Source: an uncultured Desulfovibrio sp. (lineage in GTDB: Bacteria > Desulfobacterota > Desulfovibrionia > Desulfovibrionales > Desulfovibrionaceae). Taken from it: a DNA stretch of 64,000 bases. Position 1 is the stretch's first letter. The number at the start of each line of letters is the position of its first letter. Below, piece after piece: positions 8,014 to 15,970 of this stretch. The stretch is taken from positions 1 through 64,000 of the forward strand of contig CAKTDV010000008.1 in the NCBI GenBank assembly GCA_934546745.1. Reading direction: 5' to 3'. A model generated the notes under the pieces. That model was not told the DNA's origin, did not search any database, and saw nothing but the letters and a program-made list of their open reading frames with translations. Position numbers and translations under genes: made by a program.

Positions 8014-10110
8014 ATGCCCGCATCTGACATTCCCGCCACATCGAAAGTTCTTCTGGAGACGGACGGCAGCAAACATCTTCTTGACGCCTTTCTGGGGCGC
8101 GGCTGGGATGCCTGGGGGCAGGGCCTTGGCGGGTCGCAGGGCGCTGAACTGATGTTGCAGCTTTTCAGCGTCTTCAACGTGGTGGCCCTGGCTGTTGTTT
8201 CGGCGCTCTTCATCTGGGTCTCGGCCATTGCCGTGGCCGGTACGGCCCATGAGGGCGCGCCTTTTGGGAAACGCTACAGCTCCCTCTGGATGCCCTTGCG
8301 CTTTGTGGGCGCTATGGGCGCGCTTGCCCCTGTTTTCAAAGGCCTGAGCCTGTTTCAGGTGGCCATTCTGGCCTGCATCGGCTTTTCCATCAATCTGGGG
8401 AATTACATCTGGGAACTGGGAACCGGCTACTTTGTGGAACAGGGTGGACAGATGACCGTGCAGGCACCGCCCCAGAATGTCACGCACTATGCGGCCATTA
8501 CCAACGGCGCACTGGAATCCTTGACGCTCCAGTACTACATGAACGAGCGGCGCGGTCTGAACGTCCAGCCGGGCGGATCATGGAAGTACAGCGCCAACCT
8601 TGTTCAGTCCGGAGGGGAGTATACCTTTGTTTTCAACCGCAATGCCGGGAGTATCAGCGTCAGTTGCGTGGATGAGGGCGACGCCCTGTGCCGGGGCAAG
8701 GTCAATGCCGTTGGCGCGGCCATTTCCTCCCTGTCATCCGTGGCCCGCCAGCTTGCCAATCCCGAGACGCCCGCATCGGCCATACCGGCCAGTGCGCTGT
8801 ATGAGGCCGCCGAACAGGTCAATGGCGCCATCCTCTCACATCTGCAAAGCTATGCGCGGCAGGGCCAGCTCAAGACAAAGCTGGATGATTTCCAGGAGCG
8901 CTCCGCCCGCTTTGGCTGGATTATGGCGGGCGCTTCCTACTGGTCGATCGCATGGATTAACCAGGAAGTCCGGGAAGCCATGTATTCCGGCATTTCCTAC
9001 CGTCCGCATGAGTACACGGCGTCGGAACTCCATGCACAGATGCGCGGCCTGCAGGACTACGATGCCGTCAGGGAACGGGTGGCAAACTACATCAGGACCG
9101 CCTATTCCATCCGGCGGGAAATTCCCCAAAACGCCGCTTCCCCGGCAGTCACGGACGAGGGCAGAGCCTTTGATGAGGTTCTCAACTGGTTACGCTCCAC
9201 GCTGAATCAGCTTGTCGCCGGGAATATTCTCCCTGTCGCCGTGGAAAAGCTCTCCAGCCAGGATCCCATCATGGCGGTTTCCGATGTGGGCGATTACCTG
9301 ATCGGCACAGCCTGGGGGCTTGCCTCAGCGCTGGGCGTCGTGGATGTGACGCACGCCCTTGGCAAAAAACTGCCTTTTATCGACAGCGTTATCCCCAATC
9401 TGGACAAGTACATTTCTTTTACCCTGTTCTCTATCTTTCTGCCGCTGCTGCTCTATGGACTGGCGCTGGCGTACTACCTGCCAGCCATACCCTTTATTCG
9501 CTGGATCGCGGCGCTTGTGGGATGGATCATCCTCATTGTGGAAGCCCTTGTGGCGGCTCCGCTCTGGCTGTGCGCCCATGCGCTGCCCGAAGGTGAAGGC
9601 GCGGCGGGACAGCACGGCAAACGCGGCTACATGCTGCTGCTGGGCATCGTCATTCGTCCGCCGCTGATGGTCACCGGTTTTTTTGCCGCCATTCTTCTGA
9701 TGCAGGTGCTGGGAAGGCTTATCGGGGGCGGTTTTGAGCTGTTTATCGCGGGAACCGCGCAAACCAGGATCGTCGGCATCACGGGCACATTTGCCATGCT
9801 GGTCATTCTCGGCATTACCGTCGTCATGGCGGCCAACAAGTTTTTTTCTCTCATCCACTATCTGCCTGAGCATGTGACCAATTGGATTGGCCAGCAGTTC
9901 CAGAGCCTTGGGGAAAAAGAAGATCAGGCGGGAGCCAAAAATGTCTTCATCGGCTCCACCAATGCCGTCAGCTCCGGGGCGCATGGCGCGCGGGAACTGC
10001 GCGGCGATGCCGCGCGGAGCTGGAAAGCGTCCGCCGCATCTTCCGCACCGGCGGAACAACAGGGCGTCGCCGGTTTGGCGACGATCTCGCAGGACAGTTT
10101 CAGGAGCTGA
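8014..10110 (+). CDS. dotA: DotA (TraY) polytopic inner-membrane protein
   Basis: A 698-residue membrane protein of the type IVB system. N-terminal hydrophobic segments (VFNVVALAVVSALFIWVSAIAVA; PLRFVGAMGALAPVF; LFQVAILACIGFSINLGNYIW) are followed by a long periplasmic loop of about 300 residues. A cluster of C-terminal helices follows (YISFTLFSIFLPLLLYGLALAYYLPAIPFIRWI; IILIVEALVAAPLWL). 'APLWLCAHALPEGEG' and 'GYMLLLGIVIRPPLMV' are the conserved DotA/TraY signature. ATG 8014 has GGAG 7 bases upstream; an in-frame extension to 7840 would cross the dinJ promoter region and is rejected. Confidence 0.92.
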   Translation: MPASDIPATSKVLLETDGSKHLLDAFLGRGWDAWGQGLGGSQGAELMLQLFSVFNVVALAVVSALFIWVSAIAVAGTAHEGAPFGKRYSSLWMPLRFVGAMGALAPVFKGLSLFQVAILACIGFSINLGNYIWELGTGYFVEQGGQMTVQAPPQNVTHYAAITNGALESLTLQYYMNERRGLNVQPGGSWKYSANLVQSGGEYTFVFNRNAGSISVSCVDEGDALCRGKVNAVGAAISSLSSVARQLANPETPASAIPASALYEAAEQVNGAILSHLQSYARQGQLKTKLDDFQERSARFGWIMAGASYWSIAWINQEVREAMYSGISYRPHEYTASELHAQMRGLQDYDAVRERVANYIRTAYSIRREIPQNAASPAVTDEGRAFDEVLNWLRSTLNQLVAGNILPVAVEKLSSQDPIMAVSDVGDYLIGTAWGLASALGVVDVTHALGKKLPFIDSVIPNLDKYISFTLFSIFLPLLLYGLALAYYLPAIPFIRWIAALVGWIILIVEALVAAPLWLCAHALPEGEGAAGQHGKRGYMLLLGIVIRPPLMVTGFFAAILLMQVLGRLIGGGFELFIAGTAQTRIVGITGTFAMLVILGITVVMAANKFFSLIHYLPEHVTNWIGQQFQSLGEKEDQAGAKNVFIGSTNAVSSGAHGARELRGDAARSWKASAASSAPAEQQGVAGLATISQDSFRS

Positions 10111-10113
10111 GCC

Positions 10114-10743
10114 ATGTCCGACAGCATTGTCATAAGCTGTTTTGATCTCACCGGCACGATGGTGAGGCCCTGGGCGGATGCCGGATATCGCTGCTACTGC
10201 GTGGACATACAGCATCCGAAGGGGGAAACCCGACAAGGCAACATTATCAAAGTCGGCGCGGATATGCGGGACTGGCTGCCGCCCCGCGAACCGATCCGCT
10301 TTGCCTCCTTTTTCCCTCCCTGTACGGATGTGGCCGTTTCCGGGGCGCGCTGGTTCAGGGACAAAGGGCTGTTTTCCCTGTGCCGGGCGCTGGAACTGTT
10401 CTACGCCGCCATCCGTATCGCGGAATGGTCTGGAGCGCCCTATCTTATTGAAAATCCCGTCTCCACGGTCTCGACGTATTGGAGAAAGCCAGACTACGTC
10501 TTTAATCCGTGCGATTACGCGGGCTATCCCGGCGGAGAAGCGGATCTCTACACCAAGAAGACCTGCCTTTGGGTTGGCGGGGGATTCAAGATGCCTGAAC
10601 CCAGAAAACGGCCTCCCGTTCAGGGGAGTAAAATGCACCTGCTTCCCCCATCCAGGGAGCGGGCCAATCTGCGCAGCGCTACGCCAGCGGGCTTTGCCCG
10701 CGCCGTCTTTGAGGCCAATACACCCCAGAGGAGCGTGTCATGA
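10114..10743 (+). CDS. Small Dcm-like DNA cytosine methyltransferase homologue
   Basis: A 209-residue protein resembling the short C5-methyltransferase-like proteins found in phages and mobile elements. It shows a motif-I-like 'CFDLTGTMVRPWADAGY', a motif-IV-like Pro-Cys in 'ASFFPPCTDVAVSGARWF' and a motif-VI-like 'YLIENPVSTV'. There is no room for a normal target-recognition domain, so base specificity is unknown. It sits in the transfer operon directly after dotA (3 bases) and overlaps the next gene (ATGA). It could methylate the transferred DNA or act as an anti-restriction factor; that role is inference. Confidence 0.75.
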   Translation: MSDSIVISCFDLTGTMVRPWADAGYRCYCVDIQHPKGETRQGNIIKVGADMRDWLPPREPIRFASFFPPCTDVAVSGARWFRDKGLFSLCRALELFYAAIRIAEWSGAPYLIENPVSTVSTYWRKPDYVFNPCDYAGYPGGEADLYTKKTCLWVGGGFKMPEPRKRPPVQGSKMHLLPPSRERANLRSATPAGFARAVFEANTPQRSVS

Positions 10744-11165
10744 ACTCCCAGGGAATACGCTCGTCCGTGCGGCAGTCGCGACGCGAACTCTCAACCCTGC
10801 GAGACGGCTTTTGTTCGCGTTTTGCCCGCTTCCGGCGGCATCGCTCCGCACAGGATCAGGAAGCCGTCATGCGGGAATTTGGCCTCTTGCTGATCTCGTG
10901 GGGTATTGACGGCGTTGCCGCCATTCCCGGCGTCATCAGGGCGCTGCGCCTGCGTTTTCTGGTGTTCGGCATTCCCGCCGTGGGTTTCATCACGGCGGCG
11001 GTATGGCATCAGACGCTGTTGTCGCTGATAGCGGCCTGCCTCATCGTCCCCCCCTGCCTTCTGGGCATGTTCACGACGGCCTGGCGGATCTCCATCCTGC
11101 GGCAACGCCGTTTCCTGCCGCCTGCCCGCTGGTTGAGGGAATGCATCAACGCGCTCCGCGCATAA
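10740..11165 (+). CDS. IcmV/TraX-like membrane protein
   Basis: A 141-residue protein with a basic N-terminal half and two hydrophobic segments (FLVFGIPAVGFITAAVWH and LLSLIAACLIVPPCLLGMF), ending in a basic cytoplasmic tail. Size, topology and closeness to dotA fit IcmV (Legionella) / TraX (IncI), accessory inner-membrane proteins of the same systems. No sequence motif proves it. The start overlaps the methyltransferase stop. Confidence 0.55.
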   Translation: MNSQGIRSSVRQSRRELSTLRDGFCSRFARFRRHRSAQDQEAVMREFGLLLISWGIDGVAAIPGVIRALRLRFLVFGIPAVGFITAAVWHQTLLSLIAACLIVPPCLLGMFTTAWRISILRQRRFLPPARWLRECINALRA

Positions 11166-11206
11166 TCTTTTGGGGTGTATATCGCCCCTATAACAGGAGG
11201 TATTTC

Positions 11207-11677
11207 ATGTTGCAAAACATCGTCGTGTGCCTGTGCGGCCTGTGCCTTTGCGCCTGCGCGGGCAAGGAACAGGTGTCTGTACCGCCGTCCGCCGGTATTG
11301 TTTCCACGACCCTCGGACAGGCGGCGGAACTGGCGCATGAGGATTTGGCAATGGTCGCCCGATTGCGCGGGCAGGGAATGCGGCCCCTGACGCTTCCCCC
11401 GGATCCGGCCTTGAAGCGTCCCGTGACCGTGGCATGGACAGGGCCAATGGAAGGGGTGCTCAAGGAAATATGTCTGCAAGTCGGGTATCGCTACCAGGAA
11501 ATGGGGAGGCCGTCCGTCCAGAGCATGACTGTTGTCGTGCGCGGACAGAATCGCCCGGCCCATGAACTGCTGGAAGATATTGCCTGGCAGGTGCAACCCG
11601 TGGCCGTGGTGCGCGTTGATCCCATCAATCGAACCGTTACGCTGGCGCGGACATCCGGCAGGGAGGCGCGGTCATGA
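11207..11677 (+). CDS. dotD: DotD (TraH) outer-membrane lipoprotein
   Basis: A 156-residue lipoprotein with a short signal peptide and lipobox-like 'LCLCACAGKE'. The body contains 'VTVAWTGPMEGVLKEICLQVGYRY' and 'PAHELLEDIAWQVQPVAVVRVDP', the secretin-N0-like alpha/beta fold described for DotD. It cooperates with DotC and DotH in the outer-membrane core. ATG 11207 is preceded by ACAGGAGGTATTTC, an excellent ribosome site. The stop overlaps dotC. Confidence 0.85.
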   Translation: MLQNIVVCLCGLCLCACAGKEQVSVPPSAGIVSTTLGQAAELAHEDLAMVARLRGQGMRPLTLPPDPALKRPVTVAWTGPMEGVLKEICLQVGYRYQEMGRPSVQSMTVVVRGQNRPAHELLEDIAWQVQPVAVVRVDPINRTVTLARTSGREARS

Positions 11678-12906
11678 GCGGCGAAGCGATTGCGCTCCCC
11701 GTGAAACCGGGCCCGTGTATTCTGTCATCCTATGAGGGTGGTTACAGGGAGGGGTTTCAGGACGGATTTTCCTCAGCGGATCTGTCTGCCGCCGGTGTTG
11801 TTCTGTGCGGCTGCGGTATGATGATCCTGTTGCTGGCCTGCTTCATGATCGCCCGCCATGCGTCACGGCTTCTCTCGGCGCTGTGCCGCCATCTTGACCG
11901 TTTTGGGGAAATTGCCTCCAACACCCTGAAAGCGCTCCTGCTTCCCCTGGTTGTCTGTACGGCGCTGGCCGGATGCGCCGGAAAACGGGAGGCGGCGGCT
12001 CTTCCCGCCCCTGTGCCGCCCGCCGTTGAAAACGCGCCAGCGCCAGCGCGGGATACCCGTGACAAGGATGCCTTTACGCCGCATGACGCCACGTATCACG
12101 AGGAGGGAGACGGGCAGTATCTGGCGGTGCGCATACCCGCTGAGCCCGCTTCCGGCCCGCGACAGGGGGAACCCGGCGAACTGGCCGCCCTTCTGGAAAT
12201 GAAAGGGGATAAGGACACGGCAGTAACCGCCGTCCATCGGATGCGTCCCCAGGCCATCAGGGAGGCGGCGCAACTCGCCGCCTTTCAGAAGGCCATCGCC
12301 TGGCGCTATGACCAGCTCGCGAAACAGACGGAACGCTACAGTTCCGTCATGGACGCCGCCTTTAATTTTGCGCCGCTGCTGCTGACACAGGGGGACGCGC
12401 TGATCATGCCGCCCCTGATAGCGCGATCCGGAGCCTCCATGCGTATTGAGGACGGCATGACCGCGACGTCGGCGACGGCGACCTACGCCTTGCTGGCTCC
12501 GGCGCGCTATATCGCGACCGTGCCCCATTGGCGCGAATTTCTGATGATGGATGCGTTCCCCGCGCCGGAAAGTCCCCATCCCGCCGTTCTTCCCAGAGAT
12601 GCCAGGGAGCGTGCCCTCTGGCGTGCCGCCGTGCGCGAGGCCTGGGCGCGGGGACTGGCAGAAGCGGATCAGCTCTATGCGGACAATGTGGCGCGCATGG
12701 CGCGCAGCTATCGCGGGGCCATGCTCTATCATCTGCTGACGGCACAGCATCTTTTGAGCCGCATCCGCACGGCATCTTCCGAGGTGGGCATGCGTACCTC
12801 CGGAAAGGGCGAGATGCTGAACATCGGCCAGCGCTGCTACAGGATCACAGCGCCGTCGGCCTTCACCGTCGCGTCGCCCGCGACGCCGAAGAAAAAAGGC
12901 GGCTAA
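11674..12906 (+). CDS. dotC: DotC (TraI) outer-membrane lipoprotein with unusual N-terminal extension
   Basis: A 410-residue product if read from ATG 11674. From about residue 90 it is a normal DotC: lipoprotein signal 'LLLPLVVCTALAGC' with lipobox ALAGC, then a Pro/Ala linker and the conserved domain ('MRPQAIREAAQLAAFQKAIAW', 'NFAPLLLTQGDALIMPPLI', 'PHWREFLMMDAFPAPESPH'). Before this is an extra membrane segment (AAGVVLCGCGMMILLLACFM) and a basic stretch. With that extension the lipobox would be internal, so translation may start inside, for instance at ATG 11845, which lacks a good ribosome site. DotC recruits DotH to the outer membrane. Confidence 0.85.
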   Translation: MSGEAIALPVKPGPCILSSYEGGYREGFQDGFSSADLSAAGVVLCGCGMMILLLACFMIARHASRLLSALCRHLDRFGEIASNTLKALLLPLVVCTALAGCAGKREAAALPAPVPPAVENAPAPARDTRDKDAFTPHDATYHEEGDGQYLAVRIPAEPASGPRQGEPGELAALLEMKGDKDTAVTAVHRMRPQAIREAAQLAAFQKAIAWRYDQLAKQTERYSSVMDAAFNFAPLLLTQGDALIMPPLIARSGASMRIEDGMTATSATATYALLAPARYIATVPHWREFLMMDAFPAPESPHPAVLPRDARERALWRAAVREAWARGLAEADQLYADNVARMARSYRGAMLYHLLTAQHLLSRIRTASSEVGMRTSGKGEMLNIGQRCYRITAPSAFTVASPATPKKKGG

Positions 12907-12907
12907 C

Positions 12908-14044
12908 ATGACGGCGGAGTATTATCCACAGGAGCCGCGTATCCGCTGGGATCACAGCGACATCAACAGCCTGCTGCTCTGGGCCACGCGGCGCGGCATG
13001 TCCGATCTGTGCCTTCGCTCCGGTCTTCCGGCATGGATGCGCCTGAATGGGACATGGATTCCCGTCACAAGGAAGCCCATCGCCACGGATGAACTTCTGG
13101 CGGCGCTGGAACGTCTGACGCGCAACAATTCCGTTGCCACCCTGATCAAATCCGGTCAGGCGGATTACGACTTTGCCCATGAGATAGAAGAGTCGCGCGG
13201 TGTGCGCCGCCGGTATCGCGGCAATGCCACGCCCATTGTGGATGGGTATTCCACAGGCGTCAAGATTGTGTTTCGGGCCATACCTTCCATGCCGCCCGCC
13301 CTGGAAGAGCTGTCTGTTGAACAGGGTATTCTGGAGCACGCCATGCCGTCTCATGGCCTGGTGCTGGTGACGGGCGTCATGGGCAGTGGCAAAAGCACGC
13401 TTCTTGCCGCCATTATCCGTCGTATCATCGAAACTGGCGGACGTAACGTCAGCACCTACGAGGCCCCCATTGAGTTTGATTTTGACGCCATTCCCCATCC
13501 CGGCGGGCCGGTGTCGCAAAGCACCATCCCAGAACACCTGGCTTCCTTTCTGACAGCCACGCGCAACAGCACGCGCACGGCTCCGGATGTGGTGCTCATC
13601 GGCGAAAGCCGCGATCCGGATACCCTCCGGGGCATGATTGAAAGCGCGGAAATCGGCGTCGCCGCCTACTCCACGGTGCATACCCGTTCTGTACCGGAAA
13701 CGCTCAGCCGTATCGTCAATATCTTTCCCAGTACGGAACGCCTTCAGATTACGGCCACCTTGCTGGCCAGTCTGCGGCTCATCGTTTCGCAACGCCTTGT
13801 GCCTCTGCCGGACAACAGCGGGCGCACGGCATTGCGCGAATACCTGGCCTTTACGCCGGAAGTCAGGGAGCGGCTGCTGGACACACCGCTGGAACGGCTG
13901 ATTCCGCAGACGGAAAAACTTCTGGCCGAATACGGCCAGTCCATTCAGGACGCGGCGGAACGCGCGTATGCCGCGGGGCGCATCGACAGAGAAAACTGCC
14001 TGGCCATTCTGGCGGAACGAAAAAAACGGGAGGAAACAGTATGA
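12908..14044 (+). CDS. dotB: DotB (TraJ) secretion ATPase
   Basis: A 378-residue VirB11/PilT-like hexameric ATPase that acts at the cytoplasmic face of the channel. Walker A 'GVMGSGKSTLLAAI' is at about residues 156-169. The Asp-box-like 'VSTYEAPIEFDFDAI' follows, then a Walker B-like 'DVVLIGESRDPDTL' and the His-box 'AYSTVHTRSVPETLSRI'. The N-terminal 'SDLCLRSGLPAWMRLNGTW' is typical of the PilT/DotB PAS-like domain. It begins 1 base after dotC and ends overlapping icmT. Confidence 0.94.
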   Translation: MTAEYYPQEPRIRWDHSDINSLLLWATRRGMSDLCLRSGLPAWMRLNGTWIPVTRKPIATDELLAALERLTRNNSVATLIKSGQADYDFAHEIEESRGVRRRYRGNATPIVDGYSTGVKIVFRAIPSMPPALEELSVEQGILEHAMPSHGLVLVTGVMGSGKSTLLAAIIRRIIETGGRNVSTYEAPIEFDFDAIPHPGGPVSQSTIPEHLASFLTATRNSTRTAPDVVLIGESRDPDTLRGMIESAEIGVAAYSTVHTRSVPETLSRIVNIFPSTERLQITATLLASLRLIVSQRLVPLPDNSGRTALREYLAFTPEVRERLLDTPLERLIPQTEKLLAEYGQSIQDAAERAYAAGRIDRENCLAILAERKKREETV

Positions 14045-14316
14045 TGACCGGCGACATCCTCTGGAGGGACACGGGTATTACGCCCAAAATTCTCATTCTG
14101 GACGCCCGCGCCGTCTTTCCGCTGCTTCTGTGGCTTTTCCACTGGGCATGGTGGACGGCAAGCCTTGCCTTCCTCGGCATTGCCGGTCTGTACCTTGTCC
14201 AGCGTACCGGCATGTCGCCCCTTGCCTGCCTTCGGGCCATCCGCACGGCGCTCATGGGCCGGAGACGGGAAACCCGTTACTCCGAAACCCTTTGGCGCAG
14301 ACGCTGCCGGTGGTAG
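14041..14316 (+). CDS. icmT: IcmT (TraK) small membrane protein
   Basis: A 91-residue protein with the IcmT pattern: an aromatic N-terminus 'WRDTGITPKILILDARAVFP' (the conserved W-R, P-K and DAR residues), then a pair of membrane helices (LLLWLFHWAWWTASLAFLGIAGLYL) and a basic, Arg-rich tail. IcmT is normally 80-90 residues and is often near dotB. The start overlaps the dotB stop (ATGATGA), with GGAGGAAACAG upstream. Confidence 0.8.
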   Translation: MMTGDILWRDTGITPKILILDARAVFPLLLWLFHWAWWTASLAFLGIAGLYLVQRTGMSPLACLRAIRTALMGRRRETRYSETLWRRRCRW

Positions 14317-14350
14317 GCTGTAACTTTTGACCCTTATGGAGAGGTATTCC

Positions 14351-14566
14351 ATGCACAACGAACAGCGTAACAGTCTGGGACTTTTTGACGCCGCACACCG
14401 ATCCGCCGAAAAGGTGCAGGTTCTTCTCACTCGCGAGGACATCGAGCGCCAGCTTGATGCCGGAGCCTTTCCGCTGTCGCGGGAAGAAGCGGTCGCGGCA
14501 GGCTTCCTCAATCCGCAGGATATGCAGGACAGCGTCGTCATTGACATCAGGGAGAGCGCCCAATGA
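14351..14566 (+). CDS. Small hypothetical protein in transfer operon
   Basis: A 71-residue acidic protein of unknown function. The middle 'LLTREDIERQLDAGAFPLSREEAVAAGFL' looks helical. No signal peptide or membrane segment is visible. ATG 14351 has GGAGAGG about 7 bases upstream, and the stop overlaps the ArdC-like gene start (ATGA), so it is very likely translated and coupled to that gene. Confidence 0.68.
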   Translation: MHNEQRNSLGLFDAAHRSAEKVQVLLTREDIERQLDAGAFPLSREEAVAAGFLNPQDMQDSVVIDIRESAQ

Positions 14567-15969
14567 CCGTTGAACGAAAAAACCGCTTCCAGATAAGCCG
14601 CGAGGTGCAGGAAGAGTTTGTCAACGGTATTGCCGAAACCATGCTGTCGCTGGCCCGGGACGCGGGAAAATGGCGGCAGGGATGGACATCCGCCGCTGTC
14701 GGAATGCCGTTCTGCCCCGTGACAGGCAGGGAATACAGCGGCGCGAACATGGTTCGCCTGCTGCTGACCAGTATCGTCAAAGGCTATGCCGACGACCGCT
14801 GGATGACCTTCCGGCAGCTCCAGACCTTTCAGGAAGCCCACCCCGAACTGAAAATGAGTATTCGCAAGGGGGAACACGGCGTCAAGGTGCTGCGCCCGGA
14901 AGAGATCGCCTACATCGTCGAAGAGGACGGGAGCTGGAGATTTCTGGGACACAAAGAACTCAAACGCCTTGAGGAACGCAGGGCGCAAGGCCTTGCCGTG
15001 CCCGAGGTGGAGCGCAGGACGCTCTTTTATCCGTTCACCGTCTTCAACGCCGCCCAGATTGACGGCTTCCCCGCCAAGGAAGTTCCCGCGCACGCCATGA
15101 CGGAAATCGAACGGAACGAGCTGGTGGAACGCTTTATCGCCAGCTCCGGCGTGACTGTCAGGCATTACGGCGGCGACCCCTGCTTCGCCCGTGACGCCAA
15201 TGAGGTTTGCCTGCCCTATCCCGACAGGTTCAGCGGCACGGACGAGTACTATGCCGCCAAGCTGCATGAGTTCTTCCACGCCACCGGCCATGAGATCCGG
15301 GAGAACCGCCTGGAAAAAACAGCGCGGACGCTCAAGGGCTACGCCTTTGAGGAAATGCGGGCGGAGATGTTTTCCGTACTGGCGGGAGCGCATCTCCAGC
15401 TGCCCATGCCGGAAAGCAATGCCGCCGCCTACATCGCGCACTGGAATCAGGCCTTTTCCGGAGGAGATGCCAGAGCCGTGTTCAAGGCGGCGTCGGAAGC
15501 CGCCCGTATCCTGACAACGCTGCACCAGTTTGAACAGGATGAACAGCCCGCCGCGAAATGGTTCCCCCAACGCGCGGAATGGCCGGAACTGCTGGCGCTC
15601 CAGATACAGCGCGATGTGGCCTGCGGCGTCTTCGTCCACGAAAAGGATGCCTCCGGAACACAGACGTTTGCGCGTAAGCCCGATTCCCTGCCGGAACCGC
15701 CCTCTCTCGCGGACGCCGCCGTTGCCTTCAAGGGGACGGACAATCCGGTCAGCAAGGCGCGCATCATTCTGCGACACCCTGAATTTCTTGCCCTGGCCCT
15801 TCGGGAAGATCCCCATTCCATGCTCGATCTGGCCGGACTCTGCGATCGCTTGGCACAGGTTCTCCACATGGAAGCGGACGGGAAGCTGCGCGCGGCTTCC
15901 GGCGCTCTGGAAAATCCCGCTCCCCCGCACGAACAACAGGCCGCTGCCGCGCGGCGCATGAGGATGTAG
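14563..15969 (+). CDS. ArdC-like antirestriction protein (ssDNA-binding domain plus zincin)
   Basis: A 468-residue cytoplasmic protein. Residues 1-150 resemble the ArdC/TraC N-terminal ssDNA-binding domain ('WRQGW', 'PFCPVTGREYSGANMVRLLL', 'MSIRKGEHGVKVLRP'). A zinc-metallopeptidase-like centre follows, with 'KLHEFFHATGH' (HExxH) at about residues 233-243 and a downstream 'EEMRAEMFSVLAG' that can supply the third ligand. Proteins of this type bind incoming single-stranded DNA and protect it from restriction in the recipient. The last 150 residues are an unassigned helical tail. It lies 1 base from topB, which also handles transferred DNA. Confidence 0.85.
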   Translation: MTVERKNRFQISREVQEEFVNGIAETMLSLARDAGKWRQGWTSAAVGMPFCPVTGREYSGANMVRLLLTSIVKGYADDRWMTFRQLQTFQEAHPELKMSIRKGEHGVKVLRPEEIAYIVEEDGSWRFLGHKELKRLEERRAQGLAVPEVERRTLFYPFTVFNAAQIDGFPAKEVPAHAMTEIERNELVERFIASSGVTVRHYGGDPCFARDANEVCLPYPDRFSGTDEYYAAKLHEFFHATGHEIRENRLEKTARTLKGYAFEEMRAEMFSVLAGAHLQLPMPESNAAAYIAHWNQAFSGGDARAVFKAASEAARILTTLHQFEQDEQPAAKWFPQRAEWPELLALQIQRDVACGVFVHEKDASGTQTFARKPDSLPEPPSLADAAVAFKGTDNPVSKARIILRHPEFLALALREDPHSMLDLAGLCDRLAQVLHMEADGKLRAASGALENPAPPHEQQAAAARRMRM

Positions 15970-15970
15970 C

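Noticed and set aside
9325..10638. A 437-codon minus-strand frame opposite the end of dotA and the methyltransferase
   Set aside because: Covers two genes with clear family motifs on the other strand and shows none itself.
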